A DNA stretch of 64,000 nt, from the NCBI RefSeq assembly GCF_009674675.1, contig NZ_WKJC01000002.1, positions 372,001-436,000 of the forward strand, in the 5' to 3' direction. The stretch comes from Kangiella sp. HZ709 (GTDB lineage: Bacteria > Pseudomonadota > Gammaproteobacteria > Enterobacterales > Kangiellaceae). Made by a program: the position numbers and the translations under genes. Numbering within the stretch: position 1 is the first letter of the stretch; every line of letters starts with the position of its first letter. Below the pieces are notes generated by a model. The model saw nothing but the letters and a program-made list of their open reading frames with translations, had not been told where the DNA came from and did not search any database. Below, in pieces: positions 7,510 to 17,040 of the stretch.

Positions 7510-9354
7510 TTAAGCTTGCAGCTTGGTTTCAATGTAGCGATTAATTAATTTTTCTAAAACACTCAAAGGAACCGCGCCATTTTTTAACACTTGGTCATGA
7601 AAATCTCGCAGATCGAATTTATTGCCCAGCGCTGCCTTGGCTTTTTCACGCAACTCTAATATTTTCATCATGCCCACTTTATAAGCCGTTGCTTGGCCTG
7701 GCATCACAATATAACGTTCAATTTCAGAAATCACGTCACTTTCAGCCATACCCGTATTTTCTTGCATGTAATCAATAGCTTCTTCACGCGTCCAACGCTT
7801 GGCATGAATACCCGTATCCACCACCAAACGAACGGCTCTAAATAACTCAGCTTGTAATCGACCAATGTTATCGTAAGGATTACTTTGGAAACCTAACTCC
7901 CAAGCTAAGCGCTCAGTATATAAAGCCCAACCTTCAGAATAAGCTGTGAACAATGAGAAGTTCCTGAAAATAGGCATATCTTCAAGCTCTTGGGTTATCG
8001 CAATTTGGAAATGATGGCCAGGAACTGCCTCATGATAGGCCAAAGTTCTCATGCCATATTTTGGGGTAGCTTTAATATCATATAAATTGGCATAAAATAT
8101 CCCAGGACGCGAACCGTCTAATGACGGTCCTTGATAGTAAGCACCAGGAGAGGTTTTTTCTTTAAATAACGGAATACGTTTTACTTCAACAGGAGCCTTT
8201 GGTTTTACTCTAAAAGCTGAATCCAAACCGCCACTGATTTCATCTATCATCACTTGATAATCGTCTAAGATTTGCTGACGACCTTCGTCAGTATCCGGAT
8301 AATAAAACCTTGGATCGTCCGATAAGGTTTTCATTGCCGAAGTGAAGCCAACAGAAACATCAAAGCCTTCATTGCTCAAAATATCAAGGATCTCAGCCTG
8401 TATTCTTTGCACTTCTGACACACCCGTATTGTGGATATAATCCGCAGAATAATCGGTAGTGGTAAATTGCTTTAGGGCGTATTTATAAGCTTCACCGCCA
8501 TCAGGTAATTTCCAAATACCATCATCAGTAGTGGCGTTATCATCTAATGATGAAAAGTAGCTAATGAAGCCATTGTAAGCACGGTGTACATCATCTTTAA
8601 TTACTGCTTTAGCTTTGGCAAGAACCTCATCTTTTTCTGCGTTTTCGATATCCGCTTTTTCTAACTTCTTAGCTAAAGATGCATATAAAATATTTTCTTC
8701 AATAGGCTGCTCAACAAAAGCATTCATCTCATCCAAAACTCGCTTAATCACAAACTTTGGCGGAACCACCCCCATACTGGTGCGTAATTTTATACCTTCC
8801 AGAATTTGTTCAAACTTAGTATCAACCTTGCTTAAACGAGTGACATAATCTTCCGCATCGCGTAATGAGTTAACTTGATGCTGTGCATCCATAAAGCTAG
8901 GAAAGTTTGATTGGGCACCAAAAAGTTGATTAACTGGATAATTGTGATAACGGAATTTTTCGCCATCAACGCCTTGTTGCAACAAGTAAACCATCAGCTC
9001 TTTAGACAGTTTTTGGCCGTCGGTTAAATCCGAATCCTCATAGCTTTTTAGTATTTCTAGATTTTTCTTGGTTTTTTCAAAACCTTTATTACCCGCTTCA
9101 ATACTTGCGTCATCTAAATCATCTTGATGACCTTTGATGCCAAATTGCTCTAGCACTCTCAAACTAGATAAAGTTTCTGGGCTGTCTTCAATAAAGCTAA
9201 TCGCCACACGATTAAAAAATACATCAATACTATCCGCCATGAACGGAAAGCCAAGAGGCTTATCTTTTTTTGCAGCCTGCCAAACCCATAAGCCCAATAA
9301 AGCAATTAGGGTAAAGAGCAGAATAAAAAACCATTTAAATATTTTCTTAATCAT
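7510..9354 (-). CDS. DUF885 family protein, probable membrane-anchored metallopeptidase
   Basis: 614 residues. An N-terminal hydrophobic helix (residues about 5-27) anchors or exports it. The DUF885 signature HEAVPGHHFQ occurs near residue 440, followed by SEGWALYTERLA, which supplies a conserved Glu; the pair looks like an HExxH-related zinc site. DUF885 proteins are widespread, often lipoprotein or secreted, and resemble carboxypeptidase Taq-like folds, but their substrates are poorly known. Length is normal for the family. Transcribed alone, convergent with ettA. Confidence 0.88.
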   Translation of the reverse strand: MIKKIFKWFFILLFTLIALLGLWVWQAAKKDKPLGFPFMADSIDVFFNRVAISFIEDSPETLSSLRVLEQFGIKGHQDDLDDASIEAGNKGFEKTKKNLEILKSYEDSDLTDGQKLSKELMVYLLQQGVDGEKFRYHNYPVNQLFGAQSNFPSFMDAQHQVNSLRDAEDYVTRLSKVDTKFEQILEGIKLRTSMGVVPPKFVIKRVLDEMNAFVEQPIEENILYASLAKKLEKADIENAEKDEVLAKAKAVIKDDVHRAYNGFISYFSSLDDNATTDDGIWKLPDGGEAYKYALKQFTTTDYSADYIHNTGVSEVQRIQAEILDILSNEGFDVSVGFTSAMKTLSDDPRFYYPDTDEGRQQILDDYQVMIDEISGGLDSAFRVKPKAPVEVKRIPLFKEKTSPGAYYQGPSLDGSRPGIFYANLYDIKATPKYGMRTLAYHEAVPGHHFQIAITQELEDMPIFRNFSLFTAYSEGWALYTERLAWELGFQSNPYDNIGRLQAELFRAVRLVVDTGIHAKRWTREEAIDYMQENTGMAESDVISEIERYIVMPGQATAYKVGMMKILELREKAKAALGNKFDLRDFHDQVLKNGAVPLSVLEKLINRYIETKLQA

Positions 9355-9488
9355 AATGTGTATTTGTCATTAAAAAATTAGTCACAGCATAGCTAAGATC
9401 AAGCCATTAGCACAGACTATTTTTGTGACAAAATTTTACTACTTAACTAATGCAGGTGTTTAGTATTTAAAAAAGCGGTAAGCTAGTC

Positions 9489-11240
9489 TTAGTAGCTTGT
9501 CGGATCAGTTGCTGCTGTGACTGGTACGTTAATTATAACGGTTTGGCCGTTATTAATATCTAATACGACATCAACTTGCTGCCCCGTAACACTGATTGAA
9601 GTACATGCAGAAGCAACAGAACAAGATACTGAACCTATTGTAAATCCATCTGGAATAAGATCTGAAATTACAGCGCTAGCAATATTAGCTGGACCACTAT
9701 TTGAAATGGATATTTGATAGGTTGATGATTGGCCAGGCGTATAATTCAAAGAACTATCATCTTTTGCAACACTCAAATCTGCTGCGCACGGATATAAAAT
9801 ATTCTCCGAAGTATCAGAACCTGCTGTTCCAGGAGTGGAGCCAAAGGTCTCCCCTCGAGTCGTAGTAGTTCCATTATTGCCACTAGCTACCGATACGTTT
9901 GGAGTTCCAGCCCCAGATGAGTAAATCACATAGCCACCAGCCCCGCCGCCGCCAGGACCATGCATAGCATTAGCCCCAGAGTTACCAGCCCAGGCATCGC
10001 CTCCATCACCGCCAACGGCTGAAACAGTAATCCCCGCGAGACCGCTTGTTGCAATGATAACCGCTGAGCCAGCTGCTCCAGCACCACCGGCGCCATCGTT
10101 GCTTGGTGAAGTGGTACCATCAGCGCCATCGATATTAATCGTAAAAGAACCGCTAACAATATTACTTCTAATAATCGCAATACCGCCACCATTTCCGCCA
10201 TGTGGAGAGTTCGCATTATTGGCTAATCCTGCGCCGCCACCGCCACCAAACACCACTCGCGCTTGAGTAGCTGGAAAGGAACCGCCTCCTAAACCTCCGA
10301 CATTTTGGCTAACAGGATCTTGATTCCAACCAGCACCACCTTGACCTCCTTGGCCAAAGTTACCACCACCACCACCGGCTGAGTCATTACCATTATTCCA
10401 CTCATTTCCACCACCGCCAGCGTTACCTGGAGCTCCCCGAGCGTAATCACCAGCAGGGTAACCATCTGCAGTAGAGGCTCCGTTAGTATCGATCACTGAC
10501 GTCCCGTTAAAAACAAATTGGGGGCTACCGGCGATTCCTTCGCCTTTGCTTGCGTGACGTATTCTGCTTGAAGCAGCAGTATTAGTAGCGTCATTAGCTA
10601 CATAGTCTTGCCTCTGGGTAGCATTAGTAGCGACACCTGTGGCCCTATAAGCACCACCTCGGAACCCTAAACCTTCAAGATCAATGGTAGCCCCTCCGCC
10701 AGTAACCGTGTCAACCACGTCTACAACAAATACTCCACCGGTTGCACCATCCCAAGCCGAGGCCGTCAAAGTGCCGCTAAAAGTTACATCTTGATACTGA
10801 GGCACTCGAATGACTTGATAAGTTTTCTGTCCGGCTGATAATGTAGCGGCACTTAAATTATAAGAATTAACTAATCCATCATTTAAGGTAATAGCAGAAC
10901 CTGCAACAGACGCCACGCTTGCAAATTCATACAAACCAGTACTGTTTACAGCGCTAAAACCTCGGCCTGAAGCTCCATCCCCATAACTAATAGAATTACT
11001 ACTATTAATCGATGCATCCTGATTTTGAATAACTAAAACCAAATCTCCACTTGCTAGCCCTGCTGTTGAGTTAAGACTTATATTGGTAGCTCCAGAACTC
11101 ACACTGGAAGTAGGTTCATAATAATTATTAACCACTCCAGAGATAGTAGGACTGCCATCAGTCCCTGGCGCAGCACAAAAAGCTGCGTTAATTTTATCGC
11201 TGATAAAAAAAGCGAATAGTAAGAATAAGAGCTTCGGCAT
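9489..11240 (-). CDS. Secreted glycine-rich protein with a C-terminal DUF11 repeat domain
   Basis: 583 residues with a signal peptide (LLFLLFAFFISDKINA). Residues about 45-190 are beta-rich. A Gly/Asn-rich centre (about 260-470) has many GGGG, GGNGG and GAGGAG runs, resembling PE-PGRS-like or fibre-like surface proteins. Residues about 485-580 are a DUF11-type immunoglobulin-like domain (ADLSVAKDDSSLNYTPG, then SNSGPANIASAVISDLIPDG). Such domains occur in cell-surface proteins. The protein stops right after that domain's last strand (ATDPTSY) with no sorting tail or autotransporter domain, so it may be a truncated version of a longer protein. The neighbours give no functional hint. Confidence 0.75.
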   Translation of the reverse strand: MPKLLFLLFAFFISDKINAAFCAAPGTDGSPTISGVVNNYYEPTSSVSSGATNISLNSTAGLASGDLVLVIQNQDASINSSNSISYGDGASGRGFSAVNSTGLYEFASVASVAGSAITLNDGLVNSYNLSAATLSAGQKTYQVIRVPQYQDVTFSGTLTASAWDGATGGVFVVDVVDTVTGGGATIDLEGLGFRGGAYRATGVATNATQRQDYVANDATNTAASSRIRHASKGEGIAGSPQFVFNGTSVIDTNGASTADGYPAGDYARGAPGNAGGGGNEWNNGNDSAGGGGGNFGQGGQGGAGWNQDPVSQNVGGLGGGSFPATQARVVFGGGGGAGLANNANSPHGGNGGGIAIIRSNIVSGSFTINIDGADGTTSPSNDGAGGAGAAGSAVIIATSGLAGITVSAVGGDGGDAWAGNSGANAMHGPGGGGAGGYVIYSSGAGTPNVSVASGNNGTTTTRGETFGSTPGTAGSDTSENILYPCAADLSVAKDDSSLNYTPGQSSTYQISISNSGPANIASAVISDLIPDGFTIGSVSCSVASACTSISVTGQQVDVVLDINNGQTVIINVPVTAATDPTSY

Positions 11241-11315
11241 AATATGATTAAAGAAAGGTTTGCAGAATTTTAATATATATTCGCATAAAGTACCGTAAAC
11301 AATTGTAAAAATAAA

Positions 11316-11912
11316 CTAGTCATCAAAGCGTGTACTGTAATTTTTAGGTTTGGTGATATCTAATTGATAACAGGTTTCATCTCGTGCTAAATACTTAATT
11401 TCAAAGTGAGTTCGTTTGGAGTTTTTATCCACTTCAAAATCCTCAAAAGGTAATTGCCAAAGCTGGTTCGCCTGTTTTATTGCTTCAGTAAAATAATCAT
11501 GGATATTAGTCGCTAAAGTAGCTTTTGCACCTGGCTTCATTCTTGATAATAGAAATTCAAAGAAAGGCATATTTAACCAGCGTTGCGAGGCACTTTTCGG
11601 TTCTGGATTGGGGTAAAGCAAAAATACCCCATCCAATGATTCTGGTGGCAATGCATGCACAACCCACGGGATAGCATCCGCATGCACAGGTGTTAAATTA
11701 TCCAAGGGTTGTTGCGCGCAACGTTTAGCAAAATCTTCAAATTTGACTCGAGTTCTTTCAATTGCTATTAACTGTTTATCGGGATTTGTTTGAGCAAACT
11801 GTATGGCATGCAAACCTCGACCAGCACCAATCTCCAAATAGCATTTTTCCGATAAGTCAGGCTTAACGAAATCTCGAGGCTCAAAAAGCTTTTCAGGTTT
11901 AAATTGTCGCAT
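11316..11912 (-). CDS. TrmB-like SAM-dependent methyltransferase (tRNA m7G methyltransferase paralogue)
   Basis: 198 residues. It has a Rossmann methyltransferase core: LEIGAGRGLHAIQFA near residue 26-40, IAIERTRVKFEDFAKR as motif II, and a downstream LYPNPEPK at about 118-125 corresponding to the TrmB FPDPWPK motif. The Asp and Trp usual in TrmB are replaced, so it is likely a divergent paralogue rather than the main tRNA G46 enzyme. The C terminus NYSTRFDD echoes TrmB's T-x-F-E region. It lies 7 bp after radA and is probably cotranscribed with it. Substrate uncertain. Confidence 0.75.
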   Translation of the reverse strand: MRQFKPEKLFEPRDFVKPDLSEKCYLEIGAGRGLHAIQFAQTNPDKQLIAIERTRVKFEDFAKRCAQQPLDNLTPVHADAIPWVVHALPPESLDGVFLLYPNPEPKSASQRWLNMPFFEFLLSRMKPGAKATLATNIHDYFTEAIKQANQLWQLPFEDFEVDKNSKRTHFEIKYLARDETCYQLDITKPKNYSTRFDD

Positions 11913-11919
11913 AATGATT

Positions 11920-13284
11920 TTATAGAAGCCCTAAGACCTGCTCCAATCGGCTAACACCGTGCACTTGCAAACCTTGAATTGGTTTCGATGGTACATTCCC
12001 TTGCGGAACTATAGCTTTGGTAAAGCCATGTTTAACGGCTTCATTTAATCTTTCCTGGCCATTAGGAACGGGGCGTATCTCTCCGGCTAAACCAATCTCG
12101 CCAAAGATAACTTGATGTTGCTCTAAAGGACGATTGCGTAAACTCGAAATAATCGCAGCGATCAAGGCCAAATCGGCACTGGTTTCCATGACTCGAACAC
12201 CACCAACCACATTAGCAAACACATCTTGATCAAAAGTAGCGATACCGCCATGACGATTCAAAACTGCCAATAACATAGCAATTCGCTGATAATCCAAACC
12301 CACGGCTATGCGTTTGGGTTGCGGTGCGTGGGAAGAATCCACTAATGCCTGAATCTCCACCAGCATTGGACGAGTACCTTCCCAAGTGGCCATAACTGCA
12401 CTACCAGCAACTGGGTCTTGATATTTCGATAAGAAAATTGCTGAGGGATTTTTGACTTGCTTGAGACCCGTATCGGTCATAGCAAAGACGCCAAGCTCAT
12501 TAACTGCACCAAATCGATTTTTAACTGCTCGTAATAAACGCAAACGCCCATCACGCTCGCCTTCAAAATATAGAACAGCATCCACCATATGCTCAAGCAC
12601 TCTTGGCCCAGCTAAGGCTCCATCTTTGGTCACATGCCCTACCACTAACAAGGTGGTTCCTGTTTGTTTAGCAAAACGAACCAGTTGCGCCGCCGATTCT
12701 CTGACTTGCGCTACTCCACCCGGGGCGGACTGTAAGATTTCGGTATAAATAGTCTGAATCGAATCTACCACCATGACTTTAGGTTTTAGCAACAAAGCTT
12801 GCGCGGTGATGTTTTCAACTTGGGTTTCCGTCAGTAAATCAAATTCACCTGTTGCCAGCCCAAGCCGTTGTGCGCGCATGGTTACTTGCTGCATCGATTC
12901 TTCGCCCGTGACATATAGCACTGAATCTGTCTCGCTAATTTTGCATAGGCTTTGCAATAAAATAGTCGATTTACCTATCCCAGGATCGCCGCCCATCAAG
13001 ACTACTGAGCCTGGTACCAATCCGCCACCCAAAACTCTATCAAGCTCGGTTAAACCTGAAGACATACGCGGCAACTCAGACAAATCCACTTTATCCATTC
13101 TCACCACTTTGGTTTTTGCACCCGCGTAACCTGTAAAGCGTGAGCTTTTGCCACTCATTGCTTTCTTCTCATCAAGATGTTCTATCAAAGAATTCCAGGC
13201 CTTGCATTGACCGCATTGTCCAGCCCATTGTGGGGTTTCTGCGCCGCATTCTTGACAGACATAGATTGTTTTTGTCTTTGCCAC
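11920..13284 (-). CDS. radA: DNA repair protein RadA
   Basis: 454 residues. A C4 zinc finger (C10, C13, C24, C27) is followed by a RecA-like ATPase with Walker A GGDPGIGKST at 98-107, the RadA-specific KNRFG at 255-259, and a C-terminal Lon-protease-like domain without the catalytic dyad (GEIGLAGEIRPV). RadA is a branch-migration helicase in recombination. Length equals E. coli RadA closely. Divergent from the DAHP synthase gene, upstream partner of the TrmB-like gene. Confidence 0.97.
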   Translation of the reverse strand: MAKTKTIYVCQECGAETPQWAGQCGQCKAWNSLIEHLDEKKAMSGKSSRFTGYAGAKTKVVRMDKVDLSELPRMSSGLTELDRVLGGGLVPGSVVLMGGDPGIGKSTILLQSLCKISETDSVLYVTGEESMQQVTMRAQRLGLATGEFDLLTETQVENITAQALLLKPKVMVVDSIQTIYTEILQSAPGGVAQVRESAAQLVRFAKQTGTTLLVVGHVTKDGALAGPRVLEHMVDAVLYFEGERDGRLRLLRAVKNRFGAVNELGVFAMTDTGLKQVKNPSAIFLSKYQDPVAGSAVMATWEGTRPMLVEIQALVDSSHAPQPKRIAVGLDYQRIAMLLAVLNRHGGIATFDQDVFANVVGGVRVMETSADLALIAAIISSLRNRPLEQHQVIFGEIGLAGEIRPVPNGQERLNEAVKHGFTKAIVPQGNVPSKPIQGLQVHGVSRLEQVLGLL

Positions 13285-13375
13285 TTTTTATAAATACTTT
13301 GTTATTCGATAGTCTGCCCCTATATTATGGGATAGAATCTTATTAATGAAGCTTTAGAGCAAACTATTTCAAAAC

Positions 13376-14746
13376 ATGGGTAAAAACCAAGCAGCTGATT
13401 GGCAACCCGACAGCTGGAAGCAAAAACCTGTTAGTCAGCAGATTAACTATGGTGATCAAGAAGCGTTAGCAGATGCCATTGAAGAGTTGCGTCAATTACC
13501 GCCTTTGGTTTCTGCCATAGAAGTGGATAATCTCAAAGCACAGATCGCGCTCGCGCAAGAGGGTAAGCAATTTATTTTACAAGGCGGAGACTGCGCTGAA
13601 TCTTTTGCAGACTGCAATGCAGAATCCATCTCAAAAAAAGTTCGCTTGATGGTTAACCTGAGCTTATTGCTAAGCCAGAAACTTAAGAAACCTATCAGTC
13701 GCATCGGTCGCATCGCGGGACAATATGCAAAACCCCGCTCACAACTGATGGAAACTATCCTGAATGAGAGCTTACCCAGCTATCGAGGTGATCTGGTAAA
13801 TCATATCCATTTTTCTGAGTCAGCTCGCACGCCGGATCCCAAGCGAATGTTGCAAGGCTATAGTTACGCTTCGCTGACTTTGAATTATATTCGTTCAATG
13901 TTGGAGTCGGATCTCGACCAGATTTATCAGCTAGAGCAAGAAACAGAAAACTTACGCAATCTAAAGCAATCGAAGAAGCTACATCAAAGCCTACGCCAAT
14001 TCCAAGAAATGGCCCAAATGTTCCATACCTTTAATGGTTCACAGCCTATCTCTAAAAGCCTGATGGAGTTTTATACTAGCCATGAAGCTTTACATTTACA
14101 CTATGAACAAGCTCTCACCCGCCAAGATAACAATGGCCAATGGTATAACTTATCCACCCACTTTCCATGGGTTGGTATGCGCACAGCTTCAGCGAACAGT
14201 GCCCATATAGAATACTTGCGCGGCATTTCCAACCCGGTAGCGATAAAAGTTGGTCCGCAAATAGAACCAGAGCAACTGGTTAGTTTATGCAAAACGCTTA
14301 ACACAGAAAATGAATCTGGCCGACTCACCTTAATCCACCGCTTCGGACATCAAGAGATAGCTAAAAAACTGCCAGCATTGATTCGTGCTATTCGAGCGGC
14401 AAATATACGAGTCTTATGGTGTTGCGATCCCATGCATGGCAATGGCCGCTTAACTAGCCAAGGCATAAAGACACGTGATTATGCCGATATTCAATCTGAG
14501 CTATCGCAAGCCATGCTCATTCACGCCGAAGAAGGCTCTATTTTAGGTGGGTTACACCTAGAAATGACCGCAGAAGCTGTTATGGAGTGTACCGGTAGCA
14601 GTTATCAGGTTGCTGAATCGGAATTAAACCAAGCCTATACCAGTTTAGTCGACCCAAGGCTGAATATGAGTCAAGCATTTGAATTAATTGATAATCTTGA
14701 CAATTCTATACAAAAAGATTCTGTAATTCGCCAACTCAAGTATTGA
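13376..14746 (+). CDS. Class II 3-deoxy-7-phosphoheptulonate (DAHP) synthase
   Basis: 456 residues. It begins with the class II hallmark DWQPDSWKQKP, then QGGDCAESF (residues about 69-77, metal-binding Cys), RIGRIAGQYAKPRS, and WCCDPMHGN near 345, with GGLHLEMT near 390. Class II enzymes condense phosphoenolpyruvate and erythrose-4-phosphate, the first step of the shikimate pathway. This type is plant/mycobacterial-like and distinct from E. coli AroF/G/H; length is normal. No leader or TyrR-type box was recognised upstream. Monocistronic. Confidence 0.95.
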   Translation: MGKNQAADWQPDSWKQKPVSQQINYGDQEALADAIEELRQLPPLVSAIEVDNLKAQIALAQEGKQFILQGGDCAESFADCNAESISKKVRLMVNLSLLLSQKLKKPISRIGRIAGQYAKPRSQLMETILNESLPSYRGDLVNHIHFSESARTPDPKRMLQGYSYASLTLNYIRSMLESDLDQIYQLEQETENLRNLKQSKKLHQSLRQFQEMAQMFHTFNGSQPISKSLMEFYTSHEALHLHYEQALTRQDNNGQWYNLSTHFPWVGMRTASANSAHIEYLRGISNPVAIKVGPQIEPEQLVSLCKTLNTENESGRLTLIHRFGHQEIAKKLPALIRAIRAANIRVLWCCDPMHGNGRLTSQGIKTRDYADIQSELSQAMLIHAEEGSILGGLHLEMTAEAVMECTGSSYQVAESELNQAYTSLVDPRLNMSQAFELIDNLDNSIQKDSVIRQLKY

Positions 14747-14853
14747 TTTAGTCTAGCCAGTTATTCTATATTGTGTGGTGCTTAAAAAGATTTATTGAGC
14801 GCACCTATTAAGTTCATCATATACAGCGTTTAGGGAAAGCTAGGGAGTTCAGT

Positions 14854-15183
14854 GTGAAAAGCTTAAGAATTAATAACTTTCTATTGGTTCTACTGATTAC
14901 GACAGCTACTGTTATGGCTACGGATAAGTTAGCCGCTGCTAGTGCTGGCTGTAAATCGACTTTTTATGCCGCTGACGAAACTTACTACACTGCAAAATCT
15001 TCTGAAGAAATAAATGTGATTGCGCATGCTGAGCCAGACTTACCTGCTGTAACCGTTAGTCCTCAGCAAAAAAAGAAACCTAAATCGTCCACTAACTTCT
15101 TTTCATGGTTAACCAAAAGCCATACAATGCCAAGCCTACACTTTATAGAATTTATAGAGTTATTTGGCGATGACGAATCCTAG
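14854..15183 (+). CDS. Small exported protein of unknown function
   Basis: 109 residues from GTG 14854; GGGAG at 14843-14847 lies 6 nt upstream and fixes the start. The N terminus is a signal peptide (LLVLLITTATVMATDKLAAASA). The mature part has one Cys, a basic KKKPKSS stretch and no recognisable domain. It overlaps the start of the DUF2970 gene by 14 bases, which suggests translational coupling and a shared operon. Function not recognised. Confidence 0.6.
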   Translation: MKSLRINNFLLVLLITTATVMATDKLAAASAGCKSTFYAADETYYTAKSSEEINVIAHAEPDLPAVTVSPQQKKKPKSSTNFFSWLTKSHTMPSLHFIEFIELFGDDES

Positions 15184-15421
15184 TTCAAACTCCGAAAAAC
15201 AAGCTACCGAAAACAGCTCTGCTGAAAAACCTCCAGGGTTTTTATCCACTGTCAAAAGTGTTATGGGCGCAATGATAGGCGTTCAGAGCGAGTCACAAAG
15301 GGAAAAAGACTTTGAAAAAGCCGATCCGGTCAAATTGATTCTGGGTGGAATCATCTTCACAGTTGCTTTTATTTTTACGATTTTATTCTTTGTTAATCAG
15401 ATTCTCGAAAGCGGAGCTTAA
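15170..15421 (+). CDS. DUF2970 domain membrane protein
   Basis: 83 residues starting MTNPSSNSE at ATG 15170. An upstream in-frame TTG at 15164 is less likely. The DUF2970 signature is clear: FLSTVKSVMGAMIGVQSESQREKDFEKADP, written here in part (SVMGAMIGVQS, then REKDFEKADP). One C-terminal transmembrane helix follows (GGIIFTVAFIFTILFFVNQIL, about residues 58-78). The family is short, inner-membrane and uncharacterised in proteobacteria. It overlaps the preceding secreted-protein gene and is convergent with dam. Confidence 0.85.
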   Translation: MTNPSSNSEKQATENSSAEKPPGFLSTVKSVMGAMIGVQSESQREKDFEKADPVKLILGGIIFTVAFIFTILFFVNQILESGA

Positions 15422-15440
15422 TTTTGGCCGTCAAAGCTAG

Positions 15441-16274
15441 CTACTTTCTACTATAAATAGCCATCACTTCTTGCGCGTTAGTTCTACCCTTGCCGTCGCA
15501 AGAAATAAAACGTCTTACCGGGAAAGATTCAATCTTGCTCGCTTTTTCATATATCATTCGCGCGAATGGCGTATCATGGTTGGCAACCACAACTGGTACC
15601 CCTCGTTCTGCAAGATGCGCTGCTTCAAGCGCTAAATCTCTTTGCTCATCTAATGAAAAATCTTGTTTCGCATAACTGGTAAAATTAGCCGTTAATGACC
15701 AAGGTAAATAAGGAGGATCACAGTAGATGACACTACCCTTACGAGAATGAGCCATTGTTTTTAGAAAAGGCTGACACCGAAATTCAGCTTTTTGTGATTT
15801 TTGATAAAAGATTTCCATTTCCTGAGCAGGAAAATAAGGACGCTTGTAACGTCCAAAAGGAACATTGAAACCGCCAGAGCGGTTATAACGACATAAGCCA
15901 TTATAGCCATGGCGATTAAAATACAAGAACAAAGCAGAGCGCTCTTTGCCTGCTTTTAATTGGTTAAAGTGTTCGCGTAATTGATAAAAATATTTTTCGT
16001 TATTCGTTTTTTCAGTAAAAAACTCAGAACAATAATCAATAAATTCATTCTTACCTTTTTTTAAATCGTTAAACAAATTGATCAGATCTGGATTAATATC
16101 TGAGAGTAAATAACGGTCATAATTTGTATTTAAGAACACTACACCTGAACCAACAAATGGTTCAATCAACTTTTTACCGGTAGGTAGTGCTTTTAGAATT
16201 CTAGGGAGTAACCGATATTTTCCACCAGCCCATTTAAGAAAGGGTCTTTGAAATTTTTGTGGGTTTTGCTTCAT
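15441..16274 (-). CDS. dam: DNA adenine methylase Dam (GATC-type)
   Basis: 277 residues from ATG 16274, nearly the same as E. coli Dam (278). The longer in-frame extension to 16460 would overlap the divergent hydrolase gene and has no family match, so it is rejected. Motifs: FLKWAGGKYRL near residues 11-21 (SAM binding, class alpha), PFVGSGVVFLN, and the catalytic DPPYLPWS near 181. The NKHGFNG-like element reads NRHGYNG. It methylates adenine in GATC, with roles in mismatch repair and replication timing. Confidence 0.95.
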   Translation of the reverse strand: MKQNPQKFQRPFLKWAGGKYRLLPRILKALPTGKKLIEPFVGSGVVFLNTNYDRYLLSDINPDLINLFNDLKKGKNEFIDYCSEFFTEKTNNEKYFYQLREHFNQLKAGKERSALFLYFNRHGYNGLCRYNRSGGFNVPFGRYKRPYFPAQEMEIFYQKSQKAEFRCQPFLKTMAHSRKGSVIYCDPPYLPWSLTANFTSYAKQDFSLDEQRDLALEAAHLAERGVPVVVANHDTPFARMIYEKASKIESFPVRRFISCDGKGRTNAQEVMAIYSRK

Positions 16275-16362
16275 ATTCAAAGATGTTAATCTGGCTCGAA
16301 GTAGTAAACTGTTGCTAGTGTAACAAAACCGATCCAGATTAAAAGCCTTCAATAAGAATATT

Positions 16363-16977
16363 ATGAGTAAAGCGACCTTCTTGTTTGCCCACGGTGCTGG
16401 TGCAGATTCACAATCAGACTTTATGCTGCAAGTGTCAGGGCTCATCCAATCGGATGACATTGAAGTGATTCGATTTGATTTTCCTTATATGCTCAAAAGA
16501 AAACAGACTGGCAAAAGATCACCGCCTGATAAGATGCCCAAACTTGAGTTGGCATTCATAGAGCAAATCAAGAACCTTTCAACGAAGCGATTGTTTATTG
16601 GTGGAAAGTCGATGGGCGGCCGGGTAGCAACCCTGATCGCAGATAAGCTTCCTGTAGCAGGAGTAATCTGTTTTGGTTACCCCTTTCATCCTCCCGGCAA
16701 ACCAGAAAAGCTGCGCACCGAACATTTAACCACCATAAGAACGCCTACTTTAATTATCCAAGGCACTCGAGATAATTTTGGCAAACCTGAGGAAGTCGTC
16801 AATTACAGGCTATCCAAGTCAATTCATACACATTGGATAGAAGATGGCGATCATAGCCTGACAACTTTAAAACGCTCAATTTTAACCACCGAAGCAGCAT
16901 GGCAACTTTCAGCACAATACGCTCAAGACTTTATCCTGGCACAGGCAAAGTTATGTAAAAGCTCGCACAATGATTGA
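16363..16977 (+). CDS. Alpha/beta hydrolase, KANL3/TEX30-like family
   Basis: 204 residues. FLFAHGAGADSQSDFM at the N terminus gives the oxyanion-hole region. The nucleophile elbow is GGKSMGGR near residue 86-93; an Asp follows in IQGTRDNFG, and the His in EDGDHSLTTLK, so the Ser-Asp-His triad is complete. Family members are small cytosolic hydrolases related to dienelactone hydrolases, with unknown natural substrate. It is divergent from dam. Confidence 0.88.
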   Translation: MSKATFLFAHGAGADSQSDFMLQVSGLIQSDDIEVIRFDFPYMLKRKQTGKRSPPDKMPKLELAFIEQIKNLSTKRLFIGGKSMGGRVATLIADKLPVAGVICFGYPFHPPGKPEKLRTEHLTTIRTPTLIIQGTRDNFGKPEEVVNYRLSKSIHTHWIEDGDHSLTTLKRSILTTEAAWQLSAQYAQDFILAQAKLCKSSHND

Positions 16978-17040
16978 AGTTTGTGGCAAACTAATCCACT
17001 ATAAAAAAGTATCAATGAAAATAAATCTTGCGAGCTTATT

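Noticed and set aside
15441-16460. Longer Dam start at 16460
   Set aside because: The extra 62 residues are unlike Dam and would overlap the divergent hydrolase gene by about 100 bp; the shorter form equals the usual family length.
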